Source: Streptomyces malaysiense
Lineage (GTDB): Bacteria > Actinomycetota > Actinomycetes > Streptomycetales > Streptomycetaceae
Length of the DNA: 64,000 bases
Assembly: GCF_000980885.2 (NCBI RefSeq)
Contig: NZ_LBDA02000032.1
Coordinates: 28,894-92,893, forward strand
Direction of reading: 5' to 3'
This document shows, piece after piece, positions 40,869 to 49,116 of the stretch. The first letter of the stretch is position 1. Each line of letters begins with the position of its first letter. The notes beneath the pieces are model-generated. The model worked only from the letters and a program-made list of their open reading frames with translations. It was not told the DNA's origin and searched no databases. A program made the position numbers and the translations under genes.

Positions 40869-41888
40869 ATGCCGGCCACAGGCATACGGATCTCCTCCCA
40901 CACCCGGATCCCGGACCCGCACGGCTGGGACACCGTGGTCACCGCCGCGGGCGCACCCGTCTTCTACCGGTCCGCGCTGCTCACCTCGTACGCCGCGAGC
41001 CCGCTGCAGCCCACCCTGGACGTCCGCTACCTCACCGTCGGCTCCGGCGAGGACCTGACCGCGGTCATGCCGCTGTACCTGGTGCCGGCCCGGGACCCGT
41101 TCGGGACACGGACCGTGGAGGGCCCGCCCTGGGCGGTGAGCCACTTCTGGCACTGCTACGACACCCGGCTGCCCCTGCGCCACGCGGAGAAGGAACTGGT
41201 CGAGCCCCTGTGGGAAGCGATGCGGGCGCAGGCCCGTGAGTGGGGCGCGGCCGAGTTCGGGTTCATCAACATGGCGCTGGACTCCCCGCTCACCCCGCTC
41301 ATGGAGAGCAGGGCCCGACGGGTGCCGCGCAACCACCGCTTCCGCATGCCCCTGACGGCCGTCGGCAGCTTCGCCGAGCACCTCGAACGCCTGCCCGGCC
41401 GGGTACGGCAGGACGCGCGCCGGCAGCTCCGCCTGGCGGCCAGGGCCGGGATCACCGGACACGTCTACCGCGACCCGCTGCCCGAGCGGGTCGTCGCGGA
41501 CGCCTGCCGGCTCCTCAAGCTGACCGCCGACCGCTACAACCCCGGCTACTACGAACAGGGGCCGCTGGCCGCGCTGTTGACCAACGTCGGCGGGCCCGCG
41601 TGCGTCTTCACACTGGAGGACGCGGGGCACGTGGTCGCCGCCTCGGTGTCCTTCATGGACGGCCGGACCCTGCACAACTGGGCCATCGGCGTGGAGAGCG
41701 AGGTGCGCGGCCACTTCAGCCCGTACCTCGTGCTGCTGGACCTCTCCGTCGACTACGCGGTGTCCCAGGGCTGCGAGGTCATCGAGCTGGGCCGGACCAA
41801 CCCGGTGTGGAAGCAGCGCCTCGGGGCGGAACCAGTCGAGCTCGTCTCCTGGATGTGCGACTCGGAAGATCGAAGGGATTTCTCATGA
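40869..41888 (+). CDS. GNAT/FemAB-like transferase, second of two
   Basis: This 339-residue protein has the two-GNAT layout of the Acetyltransf_6/FemAB group. The segment HLERLPGRVRQDARRQLRLAARAGI matches the basic linker helix seen in the paralogous family. YNPGYYEQGPLAALL and VVAASVSFMDGRTLHNWAIGVES are the second-domain core, followed by EVIELGRTNPVWKQRLGAE. It begins 6 bases after the PEP mutase stop and overlaps the methyltransferase ATG. Two such transferases in one operon suggest two acyl or aminoacyl additions, or a heterodimer. It could act on 2-aminoethylphosphonate, but donor and acceptor are unknown. Confidence 0.65.
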   Translation: MPATGIRISSHTRIPDPHGWDTVVTAAGAPVFYRSALLTSYAASPLQPTLDVRYLTVGSGEDLTAVMPLYLVPARDPFGTRTVEGPPWAVSHFWHCYDTRLPLRHAEKELVEPLWEAMRAQAREWGAAEFGFINMALDSPLTPLMESRARRVPRNHRFRMPLTAVGSFAEHLERLPGRVRQDARRQLRLAARAGITGHVYRDPLPERVVADACRLLKLTADRYNPGYYEQGPLAALLTNVGGPACVFTLEDAGHVVAASVSFMDGRTLHNWAIGVESEVRGHFSPYLVLLDLSVDYAVSQGCEVIELGRTNPVWKQRLGAEPVELVSWMCDSEDRRDFS

Positions 41889-42883
41889 CGAAGCCGGCCT
41901 CCGCGCTCGCCGATGTCTTCGACCAGGGCATACCCGTGCTCGCGGTCCTCGGCGCCAGGCGCGCCGGTCTCCTCGCGGCACTGCTCGAACGGGCCGCGAC
42001 CGCCGAGGAGTTCGCGACCGACCTCAAGCTGGACCCGCTCGCCACCCGCCTCACCCTCAATGTCCTCGTGCACAGCGGCGCGGCCGTCCACGCCGACGGG
42101 CGCTACCAGGCCTCGCCCGAACTGGCCGAGCGCGCCCGCAACGCCCCCGGCGGTGTCGACCTGCACCTGAACCTCTTCGACCACCTGCCCGAACTGCTGG
42201 TCTCCGGCGAGCCGTTGCTGTCCATGGACGGCACCCTGGAGGAGCGGGGCCGCCACTACGCCCAGGTCGCCCAGGGCCTCGGGCACATGTACCCGGACGC
42301 GGCTGCCGAACTGGCAGAGGCGCTGGAGCGGGGGCCCTACGGCCTCGGCCGGGGCGCCCGCTCCGTGCTCGACCTCGGCGCCGGCTCCGGCGTGTGGAGC
42401 CTCGCCGTCGCCACCCGGATGCCCGGGGCACAGGTCACCGCGGTGGACCTGCCGCCGGTCCTCGAAGGACTGCGGCACAACGCGGCCGAGGCCGGTGTCG
42501 AGGCCCGCGTCTCCACGCTGGAGGGCAGCTACTTCGACGTCGACCTGCCCGACGCCGCCCACGACCTGGTGATCCTCGGCAACATCCTGCACCTGGAGAC
42601 CGCCGGCGACGCCGAGCGCCTGGTGCACCGGGCGGCCGCCGCCGTCAAGCCCGGCGGAACCCTCGCCGTCATCGACATCCTCGGCTCCGGACCGTACGAG
42701 ACGAACCCGGTGCGCGCCCAGTACGCCCTGTTCCTGGCCGCCCGTACCAGCAGCGGCGCCATGTACTCCCGGGCGGAGGTGACGGACTGGCTCGCCGAGG
42801 CCGGCCTCACCGGTACCCGTACCGTCGAACTCCCCAGCGCCCCACCGCATTTCACCTGTCTCACCGCCGCACGGCCGCTCTGA
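41885..42883 (+). CDS. SAM-dependent O-methyltransferase with winged-helix N-domain
   Basis: This 332-residue enzyme resembles the acetylserotonin-O-methyltransferase-type family. Residues 1-90 form the dimerisation/winged-helix domain (LLAALLERAATAEEFATDLKLD). The Rossmann domain begins SVLDLGAGSGVWSLAVA (motif I), with AVDLPPVLEGL (motif II) and VILGNILHLE (motif IV). It may methylate a hydroxyl or a phosphonate oxygen; phosphonate monomethyl esters are known in dehydrophos and fosfazinomycin. The ATG overlaps the transferase gene by ATGA. Confidence 0.83.
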   Translation: MTKPASALADVFDQGIPVLAVLGARRAGLLAALLERAATAEEFATDLKLDPLATRLTLNVLVHSGAAVHADGRYQASPELAERARNAPGGVDLHLNLFDHLPELLVSGEPLLSMDGTLEERGRHYAQVAQGLGHMYPDAAAELAEALERGPYGLGRGARSVLDLGAGSGVWSLAVATRMPGAQVTAVDLPPVLEGLRHNAAEAGVEARVSTLEGSYFDVDLPDAAHDLVILGNILHLETAGDAERLVHRAAAAVKPGGTLAVIDILGSGPYETNPVRAQYALFLAARTSSGAMYSRAEVTDWLAEAGLTGTRTVELPSAPPHFTCLTAARPL

Positions 42884-42928
42884 CGCACCACCGCTCCGAC
42901 GAACCGACCCCCCTGAGAGATCGAGTAC

Positions 42929-44212
42929 ATGACGGATCCCAAGCCCAGCATGTTCCTGCCGCTCAAACACCGGGACTTCGCCTTCCTGTGGACCGGGCAG
43001 TCCCTGAGTTCCATCGGCAACGCCATGTTCCCGATCATCCTGGCGATGGTCGTCCTGGACAGAGACGCCGGCGCCACCGGGCTCGGCGTGGTCCTCGCGG
43101 TGCAGGGCATCGCGCTGGCCGTGGGCACCGTGCTCGCGGCCTCCATCGGCGACCGCTGGCGGCGCACCCGGGTGATGATCGGCGCGGACGTGGTGCGCGC
43201 CGTCGGCGTCGCCGCCATCGCGATCGCGCCGGTGCACCTGAACACGGCCGTCTTCATGGTCCTCGTGATCGCCATCGGCATCGCCGAGGGCCTGTTCCTG
43301 CCCGCCTACAGCGCCGTGCCCCCGCGACTGCTGCCGGAGGAGGCGCTCCAGGGCGGCAACGCGCTCAGCGCCCTGTCCCAGTACGTCTCCATGGTGGCAG
43401 GACCGACCCTGGCCGGCCTCGTGATCGCCGGTGTGGGCCCGGGGCCCGCGCTGTGGATCGACGTCGGCACCTTCGCCGCCAGCCTCGCCACCCTCGTGTT
43501 CATCAAGGAGACCGACGCCGCCGACGCGCGTGACGAGTCCCCGGACGAGGAGGAGGCCGGCGGCATCGTCCGGCGCGGTCTGCGCGACTTCAACGAGGGC
43601 ATCCGGGAGATCCGCTCCCGCCCCTGGGTGGGCGCCTCCATCGGCATGGCGACCGTCGTCATGACCTTCTGCGTGGCCCCCGCCTTCCTCGCCGCCCCGA
43701 TCGTCGCCGAGAAGAGCCTCGGTGGATCCGCCGCCTACGGCGGTGCGTTCGCCGCCCTCGGCGTCGGCTCCATCATCGGCTCGATCGTCGGCGGAAAGAT
43801 CCGCACCAGGCGTCCGGGCACCGTCGCCGTCTGCGGCATCTTCACCATCTTCGGCTCGGTCGGCTCGCTCGCCGTCCTGCCGCTGGCCGGCGTCCTCATC
43901 TGCTGGGCGATCGCCGGCGTCGGCGTCACCGTCTTCTCCATCCTGTGGATGACCGCCCTCCAGCAGGACGTTCCCGACCGGGTCCTCGGCCGTGTGATGG
44001 CCCTGGACTGGCTGGGCAGCCAGGGCCTGATGCCGCTCGGCTACGCGGCGGCCGGTGTCGTCGCCGCCAGCATCGGAACGCGCGACATGCTCATCGTCAG
44101 CGCCTTCATCGTGCTGGTCGCGGCCCCGCTGCCGCTGCTGGTGCGCGGCGGCTCGACCTTCTCCTCCCGGCCCGCGGCGGTGGAGAACGAGCCGGCCGAG
44201 ACCACGGTCTGA
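42929..44212 (+). CDS. MFS transporter (MFS_3, macrolide-efflux-like)
   Basis: This 427-residue major facilitator has the typical start LKHRDFAFLWTGQSLSSIGNAMFPI, about 12 hydrophobic segments and the loop-2/3 motif GDRWRRTRVM. It is probably the exporter of the phosphonate branch. Having its own MFS pump makes the right half look self-sufficient, which is the best argument that the locus could be two clusters. Confidence 0.9.
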   Translation: MTDPKPSMFLPLKHRDFAFLWTGQSLSSIGNAMFPIILAMVVLDRDAGATGLGVVLAVQGIALAVGTVLAASIGDRWRRTRVMIGADVVRAVGVAAIAIAPVHLNTAVFMVLVIAIGIAEGLFLPAYSAVPPRLLPEEALQGGNALSALSQYVSMVAGPTLAGLVIAGVGPGPALWIDVGTFAASLATLVFIKETDAADARDESPDEEEAGGIVRRGLRDFNEGIREIRSRPWVGASIGMATVVMTFCVAPAFLAAPIVAEKSLGGSAAYGGAFAALGVGSIIGSIVGGKIRTRRPGTVAVCGIFTIFGSVGSLAVLPLAGVLICWAIAGVGVTVFSILWMTALQQDVPDRVLGRVMALDWLGSQGLMPLGYAAAGVVAASIGTRDMLIVSAFIVLVAAPLPLLVRGGSTFSSRPAAVENEPAETTV

Positions 44213-44231
44213 CACGGCCCGGACCGGGCCC

Positions 44232-44250
44232 GGCCGGACCCCGTCCGGCC
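44232..44250 (+). terminator. Hairpin between MFS and methyltransferase genes
   Basis: The stem GGCCGGAC, loop ccc and GTCCGGCC form an 8-bp perfect hairpin in the 85-bp gap after the MFS gene. No T-run follows. It may attenuate or process the transcript rather than stop it, because the next gene has its own strong ribosome site. Confidence 0.4.
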
Positions 44251-44297
44251 CGGCCCGGCTCGAATCGACTCGGTTTGATGCCCAAGGAGGCAGCATC

Positions 44298-45149
44298 ATG
44301 CTCGGTGCACAGATGCAGTTCGAACTCAGCAGACTGGTCGACGCGGCCTGGGCCGTCGCCGCCTACGCCGCACAGGGCCGCGACGACCTGAGCCCGCAGC
44401 AGCGCGCCGCCGTGGAGCGGGCGCTCACCCTGTCCGGGCTGCCGGTCGGCTCCCACGATCCGGAGTTCGCCGCCGCCCTGACCAGCCAGCTCGCCCAGGC
44501 CGCGGCGTTCGCCGAGGGCCCCACCAAGGGCTGGGGCGACATGCCCGACGAGGTCCTGCTCGCCCAGGGACGCGGCTCGCGCCAGGTCGCCGACTGGATC
44601 GTCGACGAGGCCGCCCCCGTCCTCGGCCTCACCGGCGTCGCCGAGCGGTCGGGCGCCGTCTTCCTCGATGTCGGCGTGGGCACCGGCCAGCTCGCGGTCC
44701 GCATCGCCGAACGCTGGCCCCGCGCCCGGGTCGTCGGCGTGGACCGGATGGAACGGGTGCTCGGCCTCGCCCGCACCGTCGTCGACGGTGCGGGCTGCGC
44801 CGACCGGGTCGAACTGCGCCACGGCGATGTCACCGACCTCGCCGACGACGCGGTCTACGACCTGGCCTGGCTGCCGCTGAGCTTCATGTCCCCCGACGCG
44901 ATCCCCAAGGCGCTCGAAGCGGTGCGCCGGGTGCTGCGGCCCGGCGGCTGGGTGATCGCCACCACGTTCGCCGCCGACTCCGAACTCCCCATCGTCAACG
45001 CGATGTCCGACCTGGTCACCGCGGTCAACGGCGGCAGCTCCCTGACCCAGGAGGACCTTCTGGTGGAGATCCGCGCCGCCGGCTACGGCGAGACCGTCGC
45101 CCTGCCTTCCACCCCGCTGACCGGCGCGCTGACCGCCGCCCGCGGCTGA
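44298..45149 (+). CDS. SAM-dependent class I methyltransferase
   Basis: This 283-residue protein has motif I at VFLDVGVGTGQLAVRIAE, VVGVDRMERVLGLAR (motif II) and VLRPGGWVIATTF (post-motif). The first 120 residues are helical and carry no motif I know, perhaps a substrate-recognition or dimerisation cap. The ATG at 44298 has a strong AAGGAGG site at 44284-44290; the open frame extends upstream through non-conserved sequence. It is the second methyltransferase of the phosphonate operon. The target atom is unknown. Confidence 0.82.
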   Translation: MLGAQMQFELSRLVDAAWAVAAYAAQGRDDLSPQQRAAVERALTLSGLPVGSHDPEFAAALTSQLAQAAAFAEGPTKGWGDMPDEVLLAQGRGSRQVADWIVDEAAPVLGLTGVAERSGAVFLDVGVGTGQLAVRIAERWPRARVVGVDRMERVLGLARTVVDGAGCADRVELRHGDVTDLADDAVYDLAWLPLSFMSPDAIPKALEAVRRVLRPGGWVIATTFAADSELPIVNAMSDLVTAVNGGSSLTQEDLLVEIRAAGYGETVALPSTPLTGALTAARG

Positions 45150-45168
45150 GCCAGCACGAGGAGAGAAC

Positions 45169-46005
45169 ATGACGAACCACGAGACCGGCTTCGCACCCGT
45201 CAACGGCACGGAGCTCTACTACGAACGCGCGGGCTCCGGCGACGCCGTGGTCCTGCTGCACACCGGCAACGGCAACACCACCATCTGGGACGGCCAGTTC
45301 GAGGAGCTGGCACGGGAGTACACGGTGGTCCGCTACGACTGCCGGGGCTTCGGCCGCTCCGGATACCCGGACCAGCCGTACCAGTCCGCCGACGACCTCG
45401 CCGCGCTCCTCGACCACCTCGGCATCGAACGCGCCCATGTGATCGGCCCGTCCTTCGGCGGCCGGATCGCCGTGGAGTTCGCGGTGCTGCACCCCGCCAG
45501 GGTCCGCTCCCTGCTGCTGGCCGCGCCGGTCAGCCGGGAGCACGCGTGGACCGACGAGGTGAACACCAACCGGATGGCCGAGGAGGACCTCATCTGGGCC
45601 GGCGACGACGACAAGGCCCTCGACATCAGCCTCGGCAGCTGGGTGGCCGGCCCCAAGCGCACGCTCGCGGACATGGACCCGACGCTGATCGCGCGGCTGC
45701 GGGTCACCGCCACCGCGGGCTACGACCGCAGGCGCAGGACGGTCGCGGAGACCGGCAACGAGCCCGATGAGCTCGAACTCGTGCCCAACGCGGCCGAACG
45801 GCTCGGCTCCATCCGGGTGCCCACGCTCGTCCTGATCGGCGGCATGGACCAGCCGGACGCCATCGAGATCGGCGAGCGCCTCGCGCGTGACATCCCCGGT
45901 GCGAGCGCCGAGTACATCGCCGACCTGGGCCACATGATCACCATGGAGCGTCCCGAGGAGTTCCTCCAGAAGGCCCGCACCTTCCTCGCGGGGGCGGCAC
46001 GGTGA
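45169..46005 (+). CDS. Alpha/beta hydrolase
   Basis: This 278-residue enzyme has the full alpha/beta hydrolase pattern: LLHTGNGNTTIWDGQF oxyanion region, VIGPSFGGRIAVEFA nucleophile elbow (Ser in GPSFGG), an acid in VLIGGMDQPD and DLGHMITMERPEEF carrying the His. The ATG follows GAGGAGAG. The stop overlaps the ATP-grasp gene by GTGA, so the two are coupled. Ester or amide hydrolysis of an intermediate, or self-protection, is possible. Confidence 0.87.
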   Translation: MTNHETGFAPVNGTELYYERAGSGDAVVLLHTGNGNTTIWDGQFEELAREYTVVRYDCRGFGRSGYPDQPYQSADDLAALLDHLGIERAHVIGPSFGGRIAVEFAVLHPARVRSLLLAAPVSREHAWTDEVNTNRMAEEDLIWAGDDDKALDISLGSWVAGPKRTLADMDPTLIARLRVTATAGYDRRRRTVAETGNEPDELELVPNAAERLGSIRVPTLVLIGGMDQPDAIEIGERLARDIPGASAEYIADLGHMITMERPEEFLQKARTFLAGAAR

Positions 46006-47345
46006 CCGGACTGCTCACGCCCCGCACGCTCACCCCGGCACAACTGTCGTCCGTGACCGCCGAGTTGGACGCGGTGCCGGTACCCTTCCGGTTCGCCCTG
46101 TCGGCCGCCCGGCTGTCCACGGCGACCTTCGGGCAGATGTCCCGCACCTGGGCGGTCTTCCGGCGCGGCGTCGAGGCGTTCATCGACCGGCACGACGGTG
46201 ACGCCGGACGGATGGCCAAGGCCCTGGGACTGCCCGAGCAACTCGTCCCGATGTGGGAGTCGTTGCCCGCGCGGGACTGGCACCTCATCGGCCGTCCCGA
46301 CATGATCCTCGGCACCACCGACGGCACCGGACCCGAGCGCTGCGTCATCGTCGACGTCAACGCGGGCTCCCTGGCCGGCCTGTTCCCGCTCAACGACATG
46401 CTGCTGCGCGCCCACCAGGCGGACGTCCTCAGGCCGGAGTTCGGCTCGTGCGGCGAACCCCGCTATCTCATGGGCCGCTTCGCGGACGTCCTGCGCCGGC
46501 ACATGACGCACGAGGACGGCCTGATCGCCCTCACGTACTTCGCCGACGAGGCGGCCGGCGACGACCACTTCGACAACTGGCACTACCGCTCCCTGGTGCT
46601 GGAGCTGGCCCGGCACGGCCTGACCGCGCGCTCCGTGCACATGGAGGACATCGAGATCCGCGAGGGCGCCGCCTGGCACCAGGGCACACGCATCGCACTG
46701 GTCCACCGCTACTTCCTGCCGGACGCGGAGAACCCGCACCACATGGCCGAGCTGGGCCGGATCTCCGCCGCCGCCCGCGCCGGCGCGCTGAGGTCCGTCA
46801 CCGGGCTGTGGGGGGAGATCCTGGCCACCAAGGCGACCCTCGCCATGCTCTCCGACGAGGAGTTCACCGGCGAACTGCCGCCCTCCCTCGCCGCCGGCCT
46901 GACCGAGGCGGTGCCCTGGACCCGGCGGCTCACCGAGCGCCACACCCTCTGGCGCGGCGAGCGCGTCGACCTGCTCGACTGGTCCCTGCGCAACCGGCAC
47001 CGCCTGGTGATCAAGCCCGCGCTGGGGGAGAAGGGCCGGGACGTCCTCATCGGCCGCGAACTCGCCGACGCCGAGTGGTCCGCCCTGATCGAGCAGGCGG
47101 CCACCGCCGAGCGCCCCTGGGTCGTCCAGGAGCTGATGACGGCGACCCCGAAGCCGCTGTCCTTCCAGGACGAAGCCGGTGACCTGCATGAACTCACCGT
47201 CCCCGTGGTCTACGGCTCCTACGTCCTGGACGGCGAGTTCGTCGGCGCCGTCCGCCGCTACGGCATCAAGGGTGACGGCCACCTGATGATCAACGGTCTC
47301 CAGGGAGCCATCCCGGCACCGGTCTACTGGGGCGACGATGAGTGA
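46002..47345 (+). CDS. ATP-grasp-like ligase, second of two paralogues
   Basis: This 447-residue protein is a paralogue of the one encoded at 12550-13911. Shared landmarks in the same order are GRPDMILGTTDG (RPDIVIGPDG in the other), VIVDVNAGSLAGLFPLND, VPWTRRLTERHT (LPWTRVLSHRWT), LVIKPALGEKGRDVLIGRE near 338-356 and WVVQELM. The lysine-glycine-rich block and the late acid/Asn segment suggest a permuted ATP-grasp fold. Ligation of an amino acid to an aminophosphonate, as ATP-grasp enzymes do in other phosphonopeptide pathways, is the likeliest job. The GTG start overlaps the hydrolase stop, and its own stop overlaps the transaminase gene. Confidence 0.68.
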   Translation: MTGLLTPRTLTPAQLSSVTAELDAVPVPFRFALSAARLSTATFGQMSRTWAVFRRGVEAFIDRHDGDAGRMAKALGLPEQLVPMWESLPARDWHLIGRPDMILGTTDGTGPERCVIVDVNAGSLAGLFPLNDMLLRAHQADVLRPEFGSCGEPRYLMGRFADVLRRHMTHEDGLIALTYFADEAAGDDHFDNWHYRSLVLELARHGLTARSVHMEDIEIREGAAWHQGTRIALVHRYFLPDAENPHHMAELGRISAAARAGALRSVTGLWGEILATKATLAMLSDEEFTGELPPSLAAGLTEAVPWTRRLTERHTLWRGERVDLLDWSLRNRHRLVIKPALGEKGRDVLIGRELADAEWSALIEQAATAERPWVVQELMTATPKPLSFQDEAGDLHELTVPVVYGSYVLDGEFVGAVRRYGIKGDGHLMINGLQGAIPAPVYWGDDE

Positions 47346-48447
47346 CCTCGTCCTGCTCAACCCCGGCCCCGCGGGCACCTCCCCGGCGGTGCGCGCCGCC
47401 ATGCTCCGGGGCGATCTGTGCCACCGCGAACCGGAGTTCGCGGATCTCCTCGGCCGACTGCGCGCCTCGGTGGCGCGGTGCCTCGGCGTGGCGGACACCC
47501 ATGAGACGGTGCTGGTCACCGGGTCCGGCACGGCGGCCATGGAGACGGCCGTGATCGGCTCGGTCCGCGCCGGACGCAAGCTGCTGGTCGTCGACAACGG
47601 GGTGTACGGCGCCCGGCTGCTGTCCATGGCCGAGGCGCACGGGATCGAGACGGTCGTGGTGCGGGCGCCATGGACCGCACCGGTCGATCCGGGCGCCATC
47701 GCCGAGCGGCTGCGCTCGGACGGGCGCATCGACGCCGTCGCGTGCGTGCACCACGAGACGACCACCGGGATGCTCAACCCGATCGCGGAGATCGGCGCGA
47801 TCGTCCGTGATCACGAAGCGGTCTTCCTGGTCGACGCGATCAGTTCGACCGCCATCGAGTCACCCGGTCTCGCCGAGGCCGGCGCCGACATCGTCTGCGG
47901 GACGGCGAACAAGGGGCTGCACGGCATCCCCGGCGTCTCCTTCCTGCTGCTCTCCACCGCCAAGGGCGCCGACCGGGTAGACGCTGCGCCCCGGCGCAGC
48001 GTCTACCTGGACCCCGGGGCCCAACTGGCGGCCCAGCGCGCCGGGGACATCCCGTTCACCCCGGCGGTCCAGACGTGCTACGCGCTGGACGAGGCGATCA
48101 CCGAGTACGAGACCGCCGGCGGGTACGAGGCACGCGTCGGGCTGTACCGGGAGCGGGCGGCCGTGGTGCGCGCCGGGTTCGCCCGGCTCGGCCTGCCGGT
48201 CCTGATCGAAGCGCCGCACCGCGCGAACTCGGTCACGGCGCTGGAGCTGCCCACCGGAGTCACCTATCCCGCGCTGCACGACGAGCTGAAACGGCGTGGC
48301 TACGTCATCTACGCCGGTCAGGGCCGGCTGTCGCGGACCCACTTCCGCATCGCCACCATGGGCGAGATCCCGATGCCCCGGCTGGTGGACCTGGAGGGGG
48401 CGTTGGAGGAGTCGGTGCGGCACCTGGCGAAGGCGCGCGGCGAGTAG
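47338..48447 (+). CDS. phnW: Class V aminotransferase, 2-aminoethylphosphonate-pyruvate transaminase type
   Basis: This 369-residue fold-type I PLP enzyme opens LLNPGPAGTSPAVRAAMLRGDLCHREPEF, the N-terminus typical of PhnW-type transaminases. LVTGSGTAAMETAV binds the phosphate, FLVDAISSTAIE supplies the Asp, and GTANKGLHGIPGVSF carries the Schiff-base lysine (about 192), close to the ANKCxxGxPG of PhnW. It should interconvert phosphonoacetaldehyde and 2-aminoethylphosphonate. With PEP mutase and phosphonopyruvate decarboxylase it completes the standard three-step route to that compound. It is the last gene of the operon and is followed by a strong terminator. Confidence 0.87.
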   Translation: MSDLVLLNPGPAGTSPAVRAAMLRGDLCHREPEFADLLGRLRASVARCLGVADTHETVLVTGSGTAAMETAVIGSVRAGRKLLVVDNGVYGARLLSMAEAHGIETVVVRAPWTAPVDPGAIAERLRSDGRIDAVACVHHETTTGMLNPIAEIGAIVRDHEAVFLVDAISSTAIESPGLAEAGADIVCGTANKGLHGIPGVSFLLLSTAKGADRVDAAPRRSVYLDPGAQLAAQRAGDIPFTPAVQTCYALDEAITEYETAGGYEARVGLYRERAAVVRAGFARLGLPVLIEAPHRANSVTALELPTGVTYPALHDELKRRGYVIYAGQGRLSRTHFRIATMGEIPMPRLVDLEGALEESVRHLAKARGE

Positions 48448-48508
48448 GGGCGACCTACCGGGAGCAGCGGCCCGGAGCGGCGGTCTGGAGAAACGGCCGT
48501 GACCGCGA

Positions 48509-48539
48509 GGGCCCCGCCGGGCGTCGACCGGCGGGGCCC
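48509..48539. terminator. Strong bidirectional hairpin terminator at the cluster's right edge
   Basis: A perfect 12-bp stem (GGGCCCCGCCGG / CCGGCGGGGCCC) with a 7-base loop lies between the convergent transaminase and ASCH genes. A short pyrimidine run (tctcctt) follows on the plus strand. It marks the likely right border of the cluster. Confidence 0.85.
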
Positions 48540-48551
48540 TCTCCTTCGGTC

Positions 48552-48971
48552 CTATCGCTCCGCGTCGACCACGCGGAAGCGTTCGGCCACGATCAGGGCG
48601 TCGTCGTCCACGACGGGTGTGTAGCCGAGCAGTTCGGTCACCTGCTCGCCGCGGAAGAAGTCCCGGTGGGCGGCGGCCCACTCCTCGACGTTCGCGTAGC
48701 CGCGGCCCTCGTCCAGCGCGAACCGGTCGTCCACCTCGCCGAACGGGATCACCCGGGCCTCGGTCAGCTCGATCACGACGGCCGTACGGTCGTCCGAGTC
48801 GAGCACCGCGTACCGCTGGCCGGCCTTTGGGACGGGCTGCCCTATCTGCTCCAGGATCTCGACCAGCGCCGTCATGGCCGTCTTGCGACCGCTGATGATG
48901 GCCTCGACCCCGCGATCGCGCTCCGGACCCGGGAAGGCGAGGGCGAGCTTGGGGAGATCGTCAGCACTCAT
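48552..48971 (-). CDS. ASCH-domain protein
   Basis: This 139-residue protein has the ASCH fold of putative RNA-binding or nucleotide-related function. Motifs are SGRKTAMTALVEI near 28, YAVLDSDDRTAVVIE, and ALDEGRGYANVEEWAAAHRDFF, the EGxGD..W...H..FF signature. Length is typical. It is transcribed toward the cluster terminator as a single gene with no functional link to the cluster. Some ASCH proteins act on modified nucleosides; the role here is open. Confidence 0.83.
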   Translation of the reverse strand: MSADDLPKLALAFPGPERDRGVEAIISGRKTAMTALVEILEQIGQPVPKAGQRYAVLDSDDRTAVVIELTEARVIPFGEVDDRFALDEGRGYANVEEWAAAHRDFFRGEQVTELLGYTPVVDDDALIVAERFRVVDAER

Positions 48972-49081
48972 GTGGCCGAGCGTACCTGACGCACCCTCCG
49001 AACTCGTGCGGCTCGCAATGGAGTTGACGCCAAAGACGGAACGCCGGTCCGCCCGGCCCGCGGCGGGGGCAGGGCGGGCCG

Positions 49082-49097
49082 GCGTGAGCGCTCACGC
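49082..49097 (-). terminator. Palindrome downstream of the S53 peptidase gene
   Basis: GCGTGAGCGCTCACGC is a perfect 16-base palindrome 20 bases after the peptidase stop. A second palindromic stretch (GTCCGGATC..GATCCGGAC) overlaps the stop itself. Together they could fold as a termination structure, but no T-run follows. Confidence 0.5.
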
Positions 49098-49116
49098 GGT
49101 CCGGATCGGATCCGGA

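Noticed and set aside
48509..48539. Hairpin as an attachment site or mobile-element end
   Set aside because: There is no integrase, transposase or tRNA nearby. The position between convergent genes and the pyrimidine tail fit a terminator.
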